Shown here piece by piece: positions 33,301-40,302 of a stretch of DNA of 50,697 nt; within the stretch, counting starts at the first letter, position 1; each line of letters starts with the position of its first letter. Source of the stretch: Deltaproteobacteria bacterium (GTDB taxonomy: Bacteria > Desulfobacterota > DSM-4660 > Desulfatiglandales > B25-G16). The DNA is taken from the NCBI GenBank assembly GCA_019308645.1, contig JAFDHR010000001.1, positions 1 through 50,697 on the forward strand. The letters are read 5' to 3'. The notes beneath the pieces are model-generated. The model did not search any database and was not told the origin of the DNA. It worked only from the letters and a program-made list of their open reading frames with translations. The translations under genes and the position numbers were made by a program.

Positions 33301-34079
33301 CAGCCTCCTCGGGCTCTTATATATTCAACAATTTTGTTTGCAATATAAATGTCTGTTGCTTCCCTTGCTTCTTTGCAGTTTCCGGAAATATGGTTGGTTT
33401 GCGCAGCTCCGTACTGAGTAATGTCAATTTCATTTTTAAAATCATCTGCATAATATAATATTTTATCTTTCAAATATGGTATTAATGCTTTTATATCAAG
33501 AACTTGTTGTCTTGATGTGTTAATAATCAATGTATTTGGCTTTATAATTTCAAGTTCTTTTTTGCCTATGAAATTTTTATTATCGTCAAGTGGTATATGA
33601 ATACTTATTATGTCACTTGTTTTAAGTAAATAATAAAGTTTATCTTTAACAGGGTCATTTTTAGTGTCATACGTATAAATATCCATTCCGTAAGCTTTTG
33701 CTCTTTCTGCTACCATTATCCCTATTCTTCCATATCCTATAATTCCAAGCCGTTTTTTGTATAGTTGAGCAGGTATTTTTTTTATTAGGCTTTGCATTAG
33801 CCACATTGTATGCTCTGCTGTTGATGTAACCTTTTGGCCTTCTGTGCGTTTCCATTCTGCATCAAGGTAGATGACTTTAGGGGCTTTTATGTGATCAACT
33901 CCTGTGCATGGACAGAATACTGGAACATCAATTTTAATTGGTGTGAATTGAGTATAAACATAATCATATCCACAACATTCATTGTATCCGCGCCATGAAG
34001 TATCACAATACGCCGCACTCTCCATTATATTTCGTGCTTTCAAATGTGGCTCGTCAAGCAATAGTATTCTTGGTCTCAT
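33300..34079 (-). CDS. D-2-hydroxyacid dehydrogenase-family protein
   Basis: A 259-aa NAD-dependent enzyme of the D-isomer-specific 2-hydroxyacid dehydrogenase family. GYGRIG marks the Rossmann motif; SIHIPLDDNKNFI, LIINTSRQQVLD and THHI-type catalytic region (QTNHISGN) follow in family order. It is shorter than usual (about 310-330 aa). ATG 34079 was chosen because it is 9 nt after GGAG. In the sugar cassette it might reduce or oxidise a keto-sugar acid; substrate unknown. Confidence 0.8.
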   Translation of the reverse strand: MRPRILLLDEPHLKARNIMESAAYCDTSWRGYNECCGYDYVYTQFTPIKIDVPVFCPCTGVDHIKAPKVIYLDAEWKRTEGQKVTSTAEHTMWLMQSLIKKIPAQLYKKRLGIIGYGRIGIMVAERAKAYGMDIYTYDTKNDPVKDKLYYLLKTSDIISIHIPLDDNKNFIGKKELEIIKPNTLIINTSRQQVLDIKALIPYLKDKILYYADDFKNEIDITQYGAAQTNHISGNCKEAREATDIYIANKIVEYIRARGG

Positions 34080-34095
34080 TGGACTCATTCTCCTT

Positions 34096-34227
34096 TTATT
34101 TTTTGCGTTTTTTAGGCTTCCACCCTTTTTTTCGCATAGTTCCATAGATATATGCGTTCTTTCGCTTACCCTTCAATCCTTTTTTTCTTGCCTGCTTTTC
34201 CAGTTTCTTTTCCAGTTTCTTTGGCAT
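34096..34227 (-). CDS. Small very basic protein (43 aa)
   Basis: MPKKLEKKLEKQARKKGLKG followed by KRKNAYIYGTMRKKGWKP is a lysine-rich peptide of a kind seen between terL and portal in many phages. ATG 34227 follows GAGGTG. Function unknown; probably nucleic-acid binding from charge. Confidence 0.6.
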   Translation of the reverse strand: MPKKLEKKLEKQARKKGLKGKRKNAYIYGTMRKKGWKPKKRKK

Positions 34228-34231
34228 ACAA

Positions 34232-34402
34232 TCACCTCAATTTATCATATTTGCCCTTGCTTTTCGGGTTATCCTGATTGAAGTCGTCTATGTCGATTTG
34301 TCTATCACTAATACCTACCCTTAACGCCCATATGGATATGGCAAAAGCTGTTATAGATAAAGTTATGTCTAATACCTCAAACCAACTTGATACTATCGGC
34401 AT
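34232..34402 (-). CDS. Small membrane protein (56 aa)
   Basis: One membrane helix (about 10-30: VLDITLSITAFAISIWALRV) and an acidic/polar C-terminal tail. ATG 34402 follows AGGAGG, just after terL. Function unknown. Confidence 0.6.
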   Translation of the reverse strand: MPIVSSWFEVLDITLSITAFAISIWALRVGISDRQIDIDDFNQDNPKSKGKYDKLR

Positions 34403-34403
34403 A

Positions 34404-35960
34404 TTATCCTCCTATTATTTTGATTTTACCCTTCTTCTCAAGTAACAATATTTCTCTTTTATTAAGTCCTCTCATAAGAAGTTCAGACATAAAATAGTTT
34501 CCTCCTACTTTGTATCTACCGTCTGTTTCAGCCCCTTCGTATGGGTCCGGTTTCGTCATGGCGTAATACCTCAGTTCGTCCATACTATGGTCGTTAGTTT
34601 TCTTTGGCCTTTCCTCCGGGTTTACTCCCTCTTTGGGCTCCATCCATCTGTAAGACTTGATTTCTCTAATCATGTTTGTACAGTTTGCAAAAATAAATAA
34701 TTTCGGTTTGCCCCTCGGCCACGCCTCTTTATCCGGATGCTCTCTCAGCCTTAAATACTGCTTAACTCTTTGTATACCTGTCCATACGTCCTTGTTTACC
34801 TTTGAGTTGCACACTATTCCATGTTCATGTAATAACTGAACAACAGATTTTTCAGATGCAGCCGTCCTTTGGTTTGCTGCACTGTCTATTAATGCTCTTA
34901 ACTTTCCATTTGCATTTCTAGGCCAATTCAAGCTATCGGCTATTTTCTTAATTTCTTTTGAATGATATTCTATCGTTCTCTCAGCCTCATAATGCTCTGC
35001 TATCACTAATATATTGCCGTCATTGTCTACTGCATAGAAATGGCAGCTTAAAGGGTTTGTGTAACCCGGGTCTATGCTTATGTTGTCGTACCAATCTACA
35101 GGCACTTTAAAAGGTTCTATTACATGAATGTCGTCCCTGAATTCTTTATACACAAGCCCTGATAGTGCAACAAAATGTCCGTACTGTCTTGCTTCCCTTT
35201 CTTCTTCTGTCATAGTACTTTCAAGGACTTTTATTTCATTTTTGCTTAGCCATGGGTTATCATCCCACGCCATTGTCCAGTATTTTATATTTGGGTCATC
35301 TGACTTGTTTAGATATATATTATCGTATATCCACGTCAAGCCCTTGAGCGGTGTCATGGTAAACCATATATCGCCCTGTGTGTCTAAAACTCTCATTCTG
35401 CATTCTCGGTAAATATCTTCCGGAGGTTCCTCGTCAAACCATATCCAGCCCTTTGATGTTCCCTGAAAGCTTTCCCTTCCCTGCTCGCAACTCTTAAAAC
35501 CGATTGTTTCTCCGTTTTTTAGTATAATTTTGTCAAGTATCGAATTTTCCGGGTCGTCCTTCCTCCCATGCCGGATAATTATGTCCCTGATTTCCTTCTT
35601 TGGCAGCCAGTGCAGGATTTCTTTCTGTGCTACATCACGCTGTACCTCATTAGACAGTGATACAACCCACCCGGAAGAAGGTTCTAGTTCTCTGAATCTG
35701 CAATTTCCCGTTGCATGAAAGACTGCTTCTGTCGCTCCACCCACCGTTTTGCCGGTCCTATTCCCGCCAAACAAAGCTTTTATCCTGTGTGCATCCCTGT
35801 GAAACTCTACTTGTTTTTTATGTATTTTAGGAGTTTTTCCAAGGATAGGCTGGTCGTAATTATATATCTCTATCCGGTTTTCGTTAATTTGCCGGTCTAT
35901 TTGCTTTTTTAAAGATTCTATGTGTTTCGCAAGTTTTTTTATTTCGGTTTCAGTATGCAT
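34404..35960 (-). CDS. terL: Terminase large subunit
   Basis: A 518-aa packaging motor. An N-terminal coiled coil precedes the ATPase: Walker A GGNRTGKT (65-72), Walker B GWIWFDEE (about 171-178). The nuclease domain has SIDPGYTNP, ALIDSAANQ and NDHSMDELRYY acidic motifs. It converts ATP energy to DNA translocation and cuts concatemers. The frame is open to ATG 35981; I favour ATG 35960. It overlaps the winged-helix gene by about 22 bp. Confidence 0.93.
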   Translation of the reverse strand: MHTETEIKKLAKHIESLKKQIDRQINENRIEIYNYDQPILGKTPKIHKKQVEFHRDAHRIKALFGGNRTGKTVGGATEAVFHATGNCRFRELEPSSGWVVSLSNEVQRDVAQKEILHWLPKKEIRDIIIRHGRKDDPENSILDKIILKNGETIGFKSCEQGRESFQGTSKGWIWFDEEPPEDIYRECRMRVLDTQGDIWFTMTPLKGLTWIYDNIYLNKSDDPNIKYWTMAWDDNPWLSKNEIKVLESTMTEEEREARQYGHFVALSGLVYKEFRDDIHVIEPFKVPVDWYDNISIDPGYTNPLSCHFYAVDNDGNILVIAEHYEAERTIEYHSKEIKKIADSLNWPRNANGKLRALIDSAANQRTAASEKSVVQLLHEHGIVCNSKVNKDVWTGIQRVKQYLRLREHPDKEAWPRGKPKLFIFANCTNMIREIKSYRWMEPKEGVNPEERPKKTNDHSMDELRYYAMTKPDPYEGAETDGRYKVGGNYFMSELLMRGLNKREILLLEKKGKIKIIGG

Positions 35961-36481
35961 GATGAATCTATGTCCCCCCATTTTACATCGTTTAGCACAC
36001 GGATTTTATAGTTCTTAAACATTGTCTTTAATACCTTGTTGACTCTGCTACCTTTTGCAAATAACCACGGATTTACAAAATATTGCCTTGATTTGCTGTT
36101 CCTTCCCTTGTACAGAATATCTTTGGCAATAAGACTCTTGATAGTCGCATAAACCGTTTTGCGACTCATGTTTGTTATTTCAACAAAATCCTCAGTCCCA
36201 ATATCGCGGCTGTTGTTTTTAAACTGCAGATGACAATCGTCATAAGATATATACGGAGCAACAGAAAATAAAAAAGCCTTTTCTGTTTGCGAGAGGTCTA
36301 TGTTCCATTTTGCAATTTCTCCTGTATGCCCTTTATAAAAGTTCTCCATCTTCCATACGGTAGTTTCGTTGTAAGAATCTATGCTTTTTTTTCTTAAAAT
36401 CCTATCACCGGAATTTATTTCAGTTACAATTTCTCCGGTCTCAGAACAAACAACATAATCTTTTTTTCTCTTTTCACTCAA
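35939..36481 (-). CDS. Winged-helix DNA-binding protein (RepL-like)
   Basis: A 180-aa protein. Residues about 70-150 read LSQTEKAFLFSVAPYISYDD, IVEITNMSRKTVYATIKSLI-like helix-turn-helix, then LAKDILYKG and YFVNPWLFAKGSRVNKVL, similar to RepL-type replication initiators and phage winged-helix proteins. Placed between terS and terL, it may regulate the late genes rather than start replication. Two operator-like direct repeats lie 37-68 bp upstream. Confidence 0.65.
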   Translation of the reverse strand: MSEKRKKDYVVCSETGEIVTEINSGDRILRKKSIDSYNETTVWKMENFYKGHTGEIAKWNIDLSQTEKAFLFSVAPYISYDDCHLQFKNNSRDIGTEDFVEITNMSRKTVYATIKSLIAKDILYKGRNSKSRQYFVNPWLFAKGSRVNKVLKTMFKNYKIRVLNDVKWGDIDSSCILKPK

Positions 36482-36517
36482 AACCGCACCTCTTTTTTGT
36501 CTGTATAAGTCTCATTT

Positions 36518-36565
36518 GTGGTAAAATTTACTCAAAAATAGGGGTTTTTGTGGTAGAATTTACTA
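36518..36565. promoter_or_regulatory. Paired operator-like sites upstream of winged-helix gene
   Basis: GTGGTAAAATTTACTC at 36518-36533 and GTGGTAGAATTTACTA at 36550-36565 differ at two positions and are 32 bp apart (three helical turns). Each contains the near-palindrome GTAAAATTTAC. They overlap the end of the 51-aa ORF. Confidence 0.5.
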
Positions 36566-36683
36566 CATATAAAAAATCCCTATACCTGTTGATATAAGAG
36601 CTTTTAAAGCTTGTTTTTGCCCATTTGGCCCCTCTTATTCTTAATTCGGGCAAACTTAGCTCTTTTTGTTGAACCCGCCTCAT
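36528..36683 (-). CDS. Small basic hypothetical protein (51 aa)
   Basis: ATG 36683 is preceded by AGGAGGTAATT. The peptide starts MRRVQQKELSLPELRIRGAK and is Arg/Lys-rich. Between terS and the winged-helix gene on the late transcript. No family recognised. Confidence 0.55.
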   Translation of the reverse strand: MRRVQQKELSLPELRIRGAKWAKTSFKSSYINRYRDFLYVVNSTTKTPIFE

Positions 36684-36883
36684 ATAAAATTACCTCCTGG
36701 CAGATAATAGATTCCTTAATGGATTCCTTTTACCTACCCCTGCTGTGGAAGAGGGAGGAAATATAACAGGGGGGGATATGGAGAGTCCTCAAATTAAACA
36801 CGCGGGGACTCAACATTATACAAAATGATGATTTTGTCTAATCATATGATGAAAAAACCCTACATTAATATGATGAAAAAACC
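36684..36883. other. Intergenic region with 20-bp direct repeat at terS 3' end
   Basis: A perfect 20-bp direct repeat starts at 36844 and 36868 (24-bp period); the second copy runs into the last codons of terS. A GAGTCC/GGACTC stem lies near 36782-36812. No ORF with a ribosome site seen. Confidence 0.6.
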
Positions 36884-37312
36884 CTACCCCGTCACCATAG
36901 ACTTGTATTTTGCCAATGCCCTTGCGTACTGGTGTAGTAGCTCCGGCAGACTGTCCTGCCTCTCCTGTATCTGAGTTGGCTCACCGGCCAACAGTTGCGC
37001 CTTGTCAATCATGGTACCTGCGACTATTGCACTGTCACGGGCAGAGGCCTTGCCGATGACGTCCGGCTCTTGCAAGTGTTGCATATATTGAGATGCTATG
37101 TTGTGAGCTTGTATAATGTGCTCCTGTTTTTTGGCTGCCCGAAGTCGCAGAAAAGTATCGTCATCCAAGAGCTGAGGCATAAGTGTATCTACTGTCGACG
37201 GAGGCAAATTTACAATTTTTGCTATATCCCTATTAGACATCTCTGGATTTGTCTCCTTGAGCGCTCTTATCTGCTCCCGTGTTGCCTCTGATGTACGTTT
37301 GCCTCTTGCCAC
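36884..37312 (-). CDS. terS: Terminase small subunit
   Basis: A 142-aa protein with an N-terminal helix-turn-helix (RGKRTSEATREQIRALKETN then MSNRDIAKIVNLPPSTVDTL) and helical oligomerisation region, typical of small terminases that bind pac/cos DNA and present it to TerL. GTG 37312 follows GGAGGTGA. The frame extends upstream through a transcription terminator, so the upstream start is rejected. Confidence 0.75.
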   Translation of the reverse strand: MARGKRTSEATREQIRALKETNPEMSNRDIAKIVNLPPSTVDTLMPQLLDDDTFLRLRAAKKQEHIIQAHNIASQYMQHLQEPDVIGKASARDSAIVAGTMIDKAQLLAGEPTQIQERQDSLPELLHQYARALAKYKSMVTG

Positions 37313-37341
37313 AGTCTCACCTCCCACCCAAAAGAAATCAT

Positions 37342-37372
37342 AAAAAAATAGCAATTGCTGTTGCAATCGCTA
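37342..37372 (-). terminator. Terminator-like hairpin in the late-operon leader
   Basis: Minus strand TAGCGATTGC (37363-37372) pairs with GCAATTGCTA (37349-37358) around AACA, with one G-T pair, followed by T7. It is 30 bp upstream of terS GTG and downstream of the presumed late promoter. That position suits an attenuator or antitermination target controlling late genes. Confidence 0.75.
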
Positions 37373-37405
37373 TATAACAAATATACCACTCATAACCCAA
37401 AAAAT

Positions 37406-37447
37406 CTTATAGTCTTTTTATAATCGACATAGGACTTAATAGGACTT
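37406..37447 (-). promoter_or_regulatory. Possible late promoter with tandem activator sites
   Basis: Minus strand has -10-like TATAAA (37417-37422) and TATAAG (37406-37411) but no TTGACA. Instead AGTCCT repeats lie at 37431-37436 and 37441-37446, exactly 10 bp apart. This looks like an activator-dependent promoter. Confidence 0.45.
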
Positions 37448-37520
37448 TGGTCCCATGACTCACACCACTAAATCACAAATTTTTCTTACAGCCAAGCGGA
37501 TTTGGTGGTATTTAGAAAAA

Positions 37521-37567
37521 ATAGGACCATAGTCCTATAGACATACGGTTGCCACCCGTGCTATAAT
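37521..37567 (+). promoter_or_regulatory. Promoter of the plus-strand small-gene cluster with palindrome
   Basis: TAGACA (37538-37543), 18-bp spacer, TATAAT (37562-37567). Directly upstream and touching the -35 is a perfect palindrome ATAGGAC-CATA-GTCCTAT (37521-37538), which shares the AGGAC motif with the divergent late promoter region. Confidence 0.6.
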
Positions 37568-37574
37568 GTTAGTG

Positions 37575-37626
37575 TGGACGGCGGGGACGCCGACACAAAA
37601 AAATAGGGTGGCGACCTACCGCTGAG
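37575..37626 (+). promoter_or_regulatory. Structured leader of gene 37643 (copy 1 of family)
   Basis: Two hairpins: CGGCG...CGCCG with flanking GTGT/ACAC, then the conserved module GGTGG-CGAC-CTACC followed by GCTGA. The ribosome site GAGGAGG and ATG 37643 follow. The second module recurs at 37847, 38854 and 39612. Confidence 0.7.
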
Positions 37627-37642
37627 ATATGAGGAGGTAATT

Positions 37643-37831
37643 ATGAAATTATTGAAATTGGAAAAGTACGGAATCAGCCGAGAGGTTGCCTTTGACCACA
37701 AAGGCAACGCTATTGTTAGATATATCAAGGGACGGATATACTGTCCCGCCTGCATGACACACCATGCAGATATTGTAAGGGAGGTTAAGGTACCGGCCTC
37801 CTACTTATGGAGGCAAGACAGGAACTTTTAG
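37643..37831 (+). CDS. Small hypothetical protein (62 aa)
   Basis: Starts at ATG 37643 after GAGGAGG. It has a CPAC pair and THH downstream, so possibly one half of a zinc site, and a basic strand-rich N-terminus. First gene of the plus-strand cluster. No family recognised. Confidence 0.6.
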   Translation: MKLLKLEKYGISREVAFDHKGNAIVRYIKGRIYCPACMTHHADIVREVKVPASYLWRQDRNF

Positions 37832-37846
37832 CCGTTGTCCCCCCAA

Positions 37847-37900
37847 GCCCGCCGGAGCTGAGAGTCCGGCCCAAAAATAGGGTGGCGACCTATCGCTGAA
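37847..37900 (+). repeat. Structured leader repeat, copy 2
   Basis: 54 bp, nearly identical to copies 3 and 4. First hairpin GCCGGA/TCCGGC with an 8-nt loop, second hairpin GGTGG-CGAC-CTATC; the C-to-T change relative to other copies still allows G-U pairing. 17 bp later is ATG 37918. Confidence 0.8.
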
Positions 37901-37917
37901 TTAAAGGAGATTAAATT

Positions 37918-38097
37918 ATGAACAGAATAAATGTAATTAAAAAAATAAAACAGGAAGTCGACGAATACATCGACATCCTGGAACAGTGGGAAGACTCCCA
38001 TTGCGACACTCTCTACGAAGAGATGCAACGTAGAGAGAAGGATATCGCAGATATCTGCAATACTTACATCGAAGATGTAAGCAGATATGGATATTAA
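37918..38097 (+). CDS. Small acidic helical protein (59 aa)
   Basis: ATG 37918 follows AAGGAGA. The peptide begins MNRINVIKKIKQEVDEYIDI, is almost entirely helical and acidic (Asp/Glu-rich). An anti-host or DNA-mimic role is conceivable from charge, but nothing proves it. It is too short for most ORF callers. Confidence 0.6.
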   Translation: MNRINVIKKIKQEVDEYIDILEQWEDSHCDTLYEEMQRREKDIADICNTYIEDVSRYGY

Positions 38098-38109
38098 AGA
38101 GAATAGGAT

Positions 38110-38193
38110 AGTCCCGGAGCACTCGCCAAAGTAACGCCGGGACTGTAAGCACAGCACAGGTCGCTGTAAATACATTATACATGTAGCGGCCTC
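38110..38193 (+). promoter_or_regulatory. Structured leader of radC
   Basis: Two hairpins precede radC: AGTCCCGG (38110-38117) with CCGGGACT (38137-38144), and GGTCGCT with AGCGGCC (38158-38193 region). The sequence differs from the repeat family but the two-hairpin plan is the same. Confidence 0.55.
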
Positions 38194-38214
38194 AAAAATC
38201 AAGGGGGGTTGGAC

Positions 38215-38808
38215 ATGAAGTACGAGCAGGTATTAAAAAGCGATTTAGCCGATAAAATCGAGGAGCTTATCGGCGTAAGCAGCAAAAAAATTAGAGAGAA
38301 GGGAATCAAGTTTTCTTTGGAGCATCCAAAGGCAATAGGAATTAGCCCGATGCAAGTTAGGAAATTAGAAGTGCTAAAATCCTTTGTATCACAGCTCAAT
38401 GAGCTTGTGTTTGTGCAGGAGGAAACGGTTTTGAATAGCAGCTCAAAAGCAGCTGAATATTTTGTAAATCGCCTAAATAACAAGTTTGACAAAGAATGCT
38501 ACGAAGTGGCCTTGCTGAACATGCAAAACAGGCTAATTGCGACTGTCGTAATTGCTGAAGGAACGCTTAACGAAGCCCCAGTATACGTCCGGGAACTTGT
38601 TAAGACAGCGCTTGACCACGACTCAAAAAGCGTTATTTTGGCGCATAACCACCCCGGAGGCATCTCCAGGCCGTCTGATGCTGACGTGCGCTCTACCAGG
38701 AGGGTTAAACAAGCCCTTGAAGCTGTCGGCATACAGGTAATGGACCATATCATAGTTGGCGCTGGCACTAAGGAGTCAACAAGTCTTGCCGAAAAGGGGC
38801 TTTTATAG
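38215..38808 (+). CDS. radC: RadC-family protein (JAB1/MPN domain)
   Basis: A 197-aa protein. The C-terminal MPN/JAMM domain is marked by VILAHNHPGG near residue 142 and a downstream SDADV, the metal-binding H-x-H...S/D pattern. RadC proteins are found in many phages and defence-associated islands; despite the name a repair role is not established. The N-terminal part is helical and lacks the usual HhH region. ATG 38215 follows GGGGGG; a TTG 6 bp upstream is less likely. Confidence 0.88.
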   Translation: MKYEQVLKSDLADKIEELIGVSSKKIREKGIKFSLEHPKAIGISPMQVRKLEVLKSFVSQLNELVFVQEETVLNSSSKAAEYFVNRLNNKFDKECYEVALLNMQNRLIATVVIAEGTLNEAPVYVRELVKTALDHDSKSVILAHNHPGGISRPSDADVRSTRRVKQALEAVGIQVMDHIIVGAGTKESTSLAEKGLL

Positions 38809-38853
38809 CCCCGGTTGACAAGCGGTAACCACTTGTAGCATAATAAGACAACA

Positions 38854-38907
38854 GCCCGCCGGAGCTGAGAGTCCGGCCCAAAAATAGGGTGGCGACCTAC
38901 CGCTGAA
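38854..38907 (+). repeat. Structured leader repeat, copy 3
   Basis: 54 bp matching copy 2 except one base in the second hairpin. 16 bp later is ATG 38923. Identity with copy 4 starts earlier, at the preceding AGACAACA. Confidence 0.85.
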
Positions 38908-38922
38908 TTAATGGAGGTAATT

Positions 38923-39072
38923 ATGACAGGCTTAGAATTTTTGAAAAAATATGGATGTAATCCCAATAGGATTAAGACTCCGGACGGATACGTCTATACG
39001 GAGTCAGATTTGGTAGGAATGGATTCTGACGACTACCAGGAGGTAATGGAATTTGGGGAGGTGGAAGAATAG
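38923..39072 (+). CDS. Small acidic protein (49 aa)
   Basis: ATG 38923 follows ATGGAGG. Starts MTGLEFLKKYGCNPNRIKTP, C-terminal half Asp/Glu-rich. No family recognised. Confidence 0.6.
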   Translation: MTGLEFLKKYGCNPNRIKTPDGYVYTESDLVGMDSDDYQEVMEFGEVEE

Positions 39073-39088
39073 CACTAAAATCCCCCCA

Positions 39089-39150
39089 GCCCGCGGGAGC
39101 TGCGAGTCCCGCGCCAAAATTATCCCCGCACCGGGGGAATAGAAATACGG
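39089..39150 (+). promoter_or_regulatory. Diverged structured leader of gene 39171
   Basis: First hairpin keeps the same 6-bp stem and 8-nt loop layout (GCGGGA, TCCCGC) with compensatory base changes. The second is replaced by a TCCCC/GGGGA stem. Paired changes in the stem support conserved RNA structure. Confidence 0.6.
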
Positions 39151-39170
39151 TGCAATAAAAGGAGGTAATC

Positions 39171-39326
39171 ATGAAACTATTATACGAAGGAGAAGTTGTA
39201 GGAGAAATCATGACAAATAGAAGCATGCACCTAGAAGAGTGCTTTGAGCTTCTGGGGATAGACATTGAGGAAGAAGAAGGCGGAATCCCTGTTTGGGACC
39301 CCGAAAAATTTGAAATGCAATATTGA
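39171..39326 (+). CDS. Small acidic protein (51 aa)
   Basis: ATG 39171 follows AAGGAGG. Starts MKLLYEGEVVGEIMTNRSMH and has an EEEE run. No family recognised. Confidence 0.6.
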   Translation: MKLLYEGEVVGEIMTNRSMHLEECFELLGIDIEEEEGGIPVWDPEKFEMQY

Positions 39327-39343
39327 GCCAATGTTGCAATAAA

Positions 39344-39405
39344 GCCCCGGCGCAGGCTTAAATGCGCCCCAACATTATCGCCTCTGCCGGCGAATATAAG
39401 TAGGC
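39344..39405 (+). promoter_or_regulatory. Structured leader of gene 39428
   Basis: GGCGCA (39349-39354) pairs with TGCGCC (39363-39368) over an 8-nt loop, again a 6-8-6 plan, then a second stem around GCCTCTGCCGGC. Sequence is unrelated to the repeat copies. Confidence 0.5.
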
Positions 39406-39427
39406 AGGTAAAAAGAAGGAGGTCGTT

Positions 39428-39628
39428 ATGGAAACTATAAAAACCTTAAAAACGCCTAGGGGAAACTTAAACATTAAGGCTGTTTTTAAAACAGTACGAG
39501 AGGCAAAAGCGGAGGGATGGAGTGAGTATTTCACAAATGAGGACGGCACGCAAATATTCACTAAACATTACTCTGAGTATAGTGTATATTTTTCTATAGT
39601 TGCAGACAACAGCCCGCCGGAGCTATGA
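39428..39628 (+). CDS. Small hypothetical protein (66 aa)
   Basis: ATG 39428 follows GAAGGAGG. METIKTLKTPRGNLNIKAVF begins a compact alpha/beta protein. Its last codons (NSPPEL) are contributed by structured repeat copy 4, so the repeat overlaps the 3' end and supplies the stop codon. Confidence 0.6.
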   Translation: METIKTLKTPRGNLNIKAVFKTVREAKAEGWSEYFTNEDGTQIFTKHYSEYSVYFSIVADNSPPEL

Positions 39629-39662
39629 GTCCGGCCCAAAAATAGGGTGGCGACCTACCGCT
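39612..39662 (+). repeat. Structured leader repeat, copy 4, overlapping a gene end
   Basis: Same two-hairpin sequence as copies 2 and 3, but it overlaps the end of the 39428 gene and is followed by coding-like sequence lacking a start, not by a ribosome site. Confidence 0.85.
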
Positions 39663-39734
39663 AGCAAAGAATATTATAAGAAATACTGGGATGATGTAGA
39701 TTTTAAGCTAAGGCATCCAACAAAGATTTGTTAG
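39663..39734 (+). pseudogene. Gene remnant after repeat copy 4
   Basis: An open stretch reads SKEYYKKYWDDVDFKLRHPT to TAG 39732 but has no start codon or ribosome site after the repeat. It looks like the 3' end of a gene whose 5' part was replaced when the repeat arrived. Confidence 0.4.
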
Positions 39735-39747
39735 AGGAGGCTTGATT

Positions 39748-40038
39748 ATGAGAATAATAATAGACTGCTCGCAGGAATTCCGTGAGACCGTGCTCGAAAG
39801 AACCCGGCTTCTCGGGTTTTCCTCATACAAAGACTACTTGGTCCATCTGGCACAGTCGGAAGCTAAAGGTCTTCTGACTCTCGGACCGGACTTATTTGAA
39901 TCCGGCAGAACCGCCAGGGTCAACTTTGACTGCAATGAAAGCTTCAAAAGGCTTGTATGCACAAGGTCAAAGGTAACAGGGTGCCAGTCGTATAAGGAAT
40001 ACTTCCAAAGGCTGGTATCAAGAGAAAAAGCCCTTTAA
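39748..40038 (+). CDS. Internally duplicated small protein (96 aa), possibly RHH-like
   Basis: Two tandem ~45-residue halves: first RIIIDCSQEFRETVLERTRL, second RVNFDCNESFKRLVCTRSKV. Each has a strand followed by helices, as in ribbon-helix-helix or MetJ-like folds, so the protein may fold as a single-chain dimer. ATG 39748 follows GAGGAGG. Last gene of the plus-strand cluster before a terminator. Confidence 0.65.
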   Translation: MRIIIDCSQEFRETVLERTRLLGFSSYKDYLVHLAQSEAKGLLTLGPDLFESGRTARVNFDCNESFKRLVCTRSKVTGCQSYKEYFQRLVSREKAL

Positions 40039-40049
40039 ACAGGGCTTTT
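40026..40049. terminator. Terminator between converging transcripts
   Basis: AAAAGCCCT (40026-40034) pairs with AGGGCTTTT (40041-40049), loop TTAAAC. It overlaps the stop of the 39748 gene and precedes the converging early-operon end. Confidence 0.8.
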
Positions 40050-40057
40050 CTGTGTTC

Positions 40058-40243
40058 TTAATCCTTGCATTCAGGACATATATTTTGCCATACTTTTTCT
40101 GTTCCCGTTATTATTAAATTTCTTTCCCATTCATTTTCTTTCCCATAATCAACTGCATTTTGGAATGTATCAAAACCATCTTCTGCATACATCCCGCATA
40201 TATCACATATTAAATTGTACCTGCCGTATTCTTTAGCAATCAT
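40058..40243 (-). CDS. Small zinc-ribbon protein (61 aa)
   Basis: CDIC near residues 13-16 and CPEC near 56-59 form a zinc ribbon with a helical middle (FDTFQNAVDYGKENEW). Last gene of the leftward early operon. ATG 40243 follows GGAGAG. Function unknown. Confidence 0.65.
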   Translation of the reverse strand: MIAKEYGRYNLICDICGMYAEDGFDTFQNAVDYGKENEWERNLIITGTEKVWQNICPECKD

Positions 40244-40302
40244 TTCTCTTCACTCTCCTCATCCACACATCTTCCAAACAACTCATGAGTCCCGCTTTTT
40301 GC

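Noticed and set aside
37847..37900. TPP riboswitch because of the CTGAGAG string
   Set aside because: The rest of the TPP aptamer is missing and the string is simply the hairpin loop.
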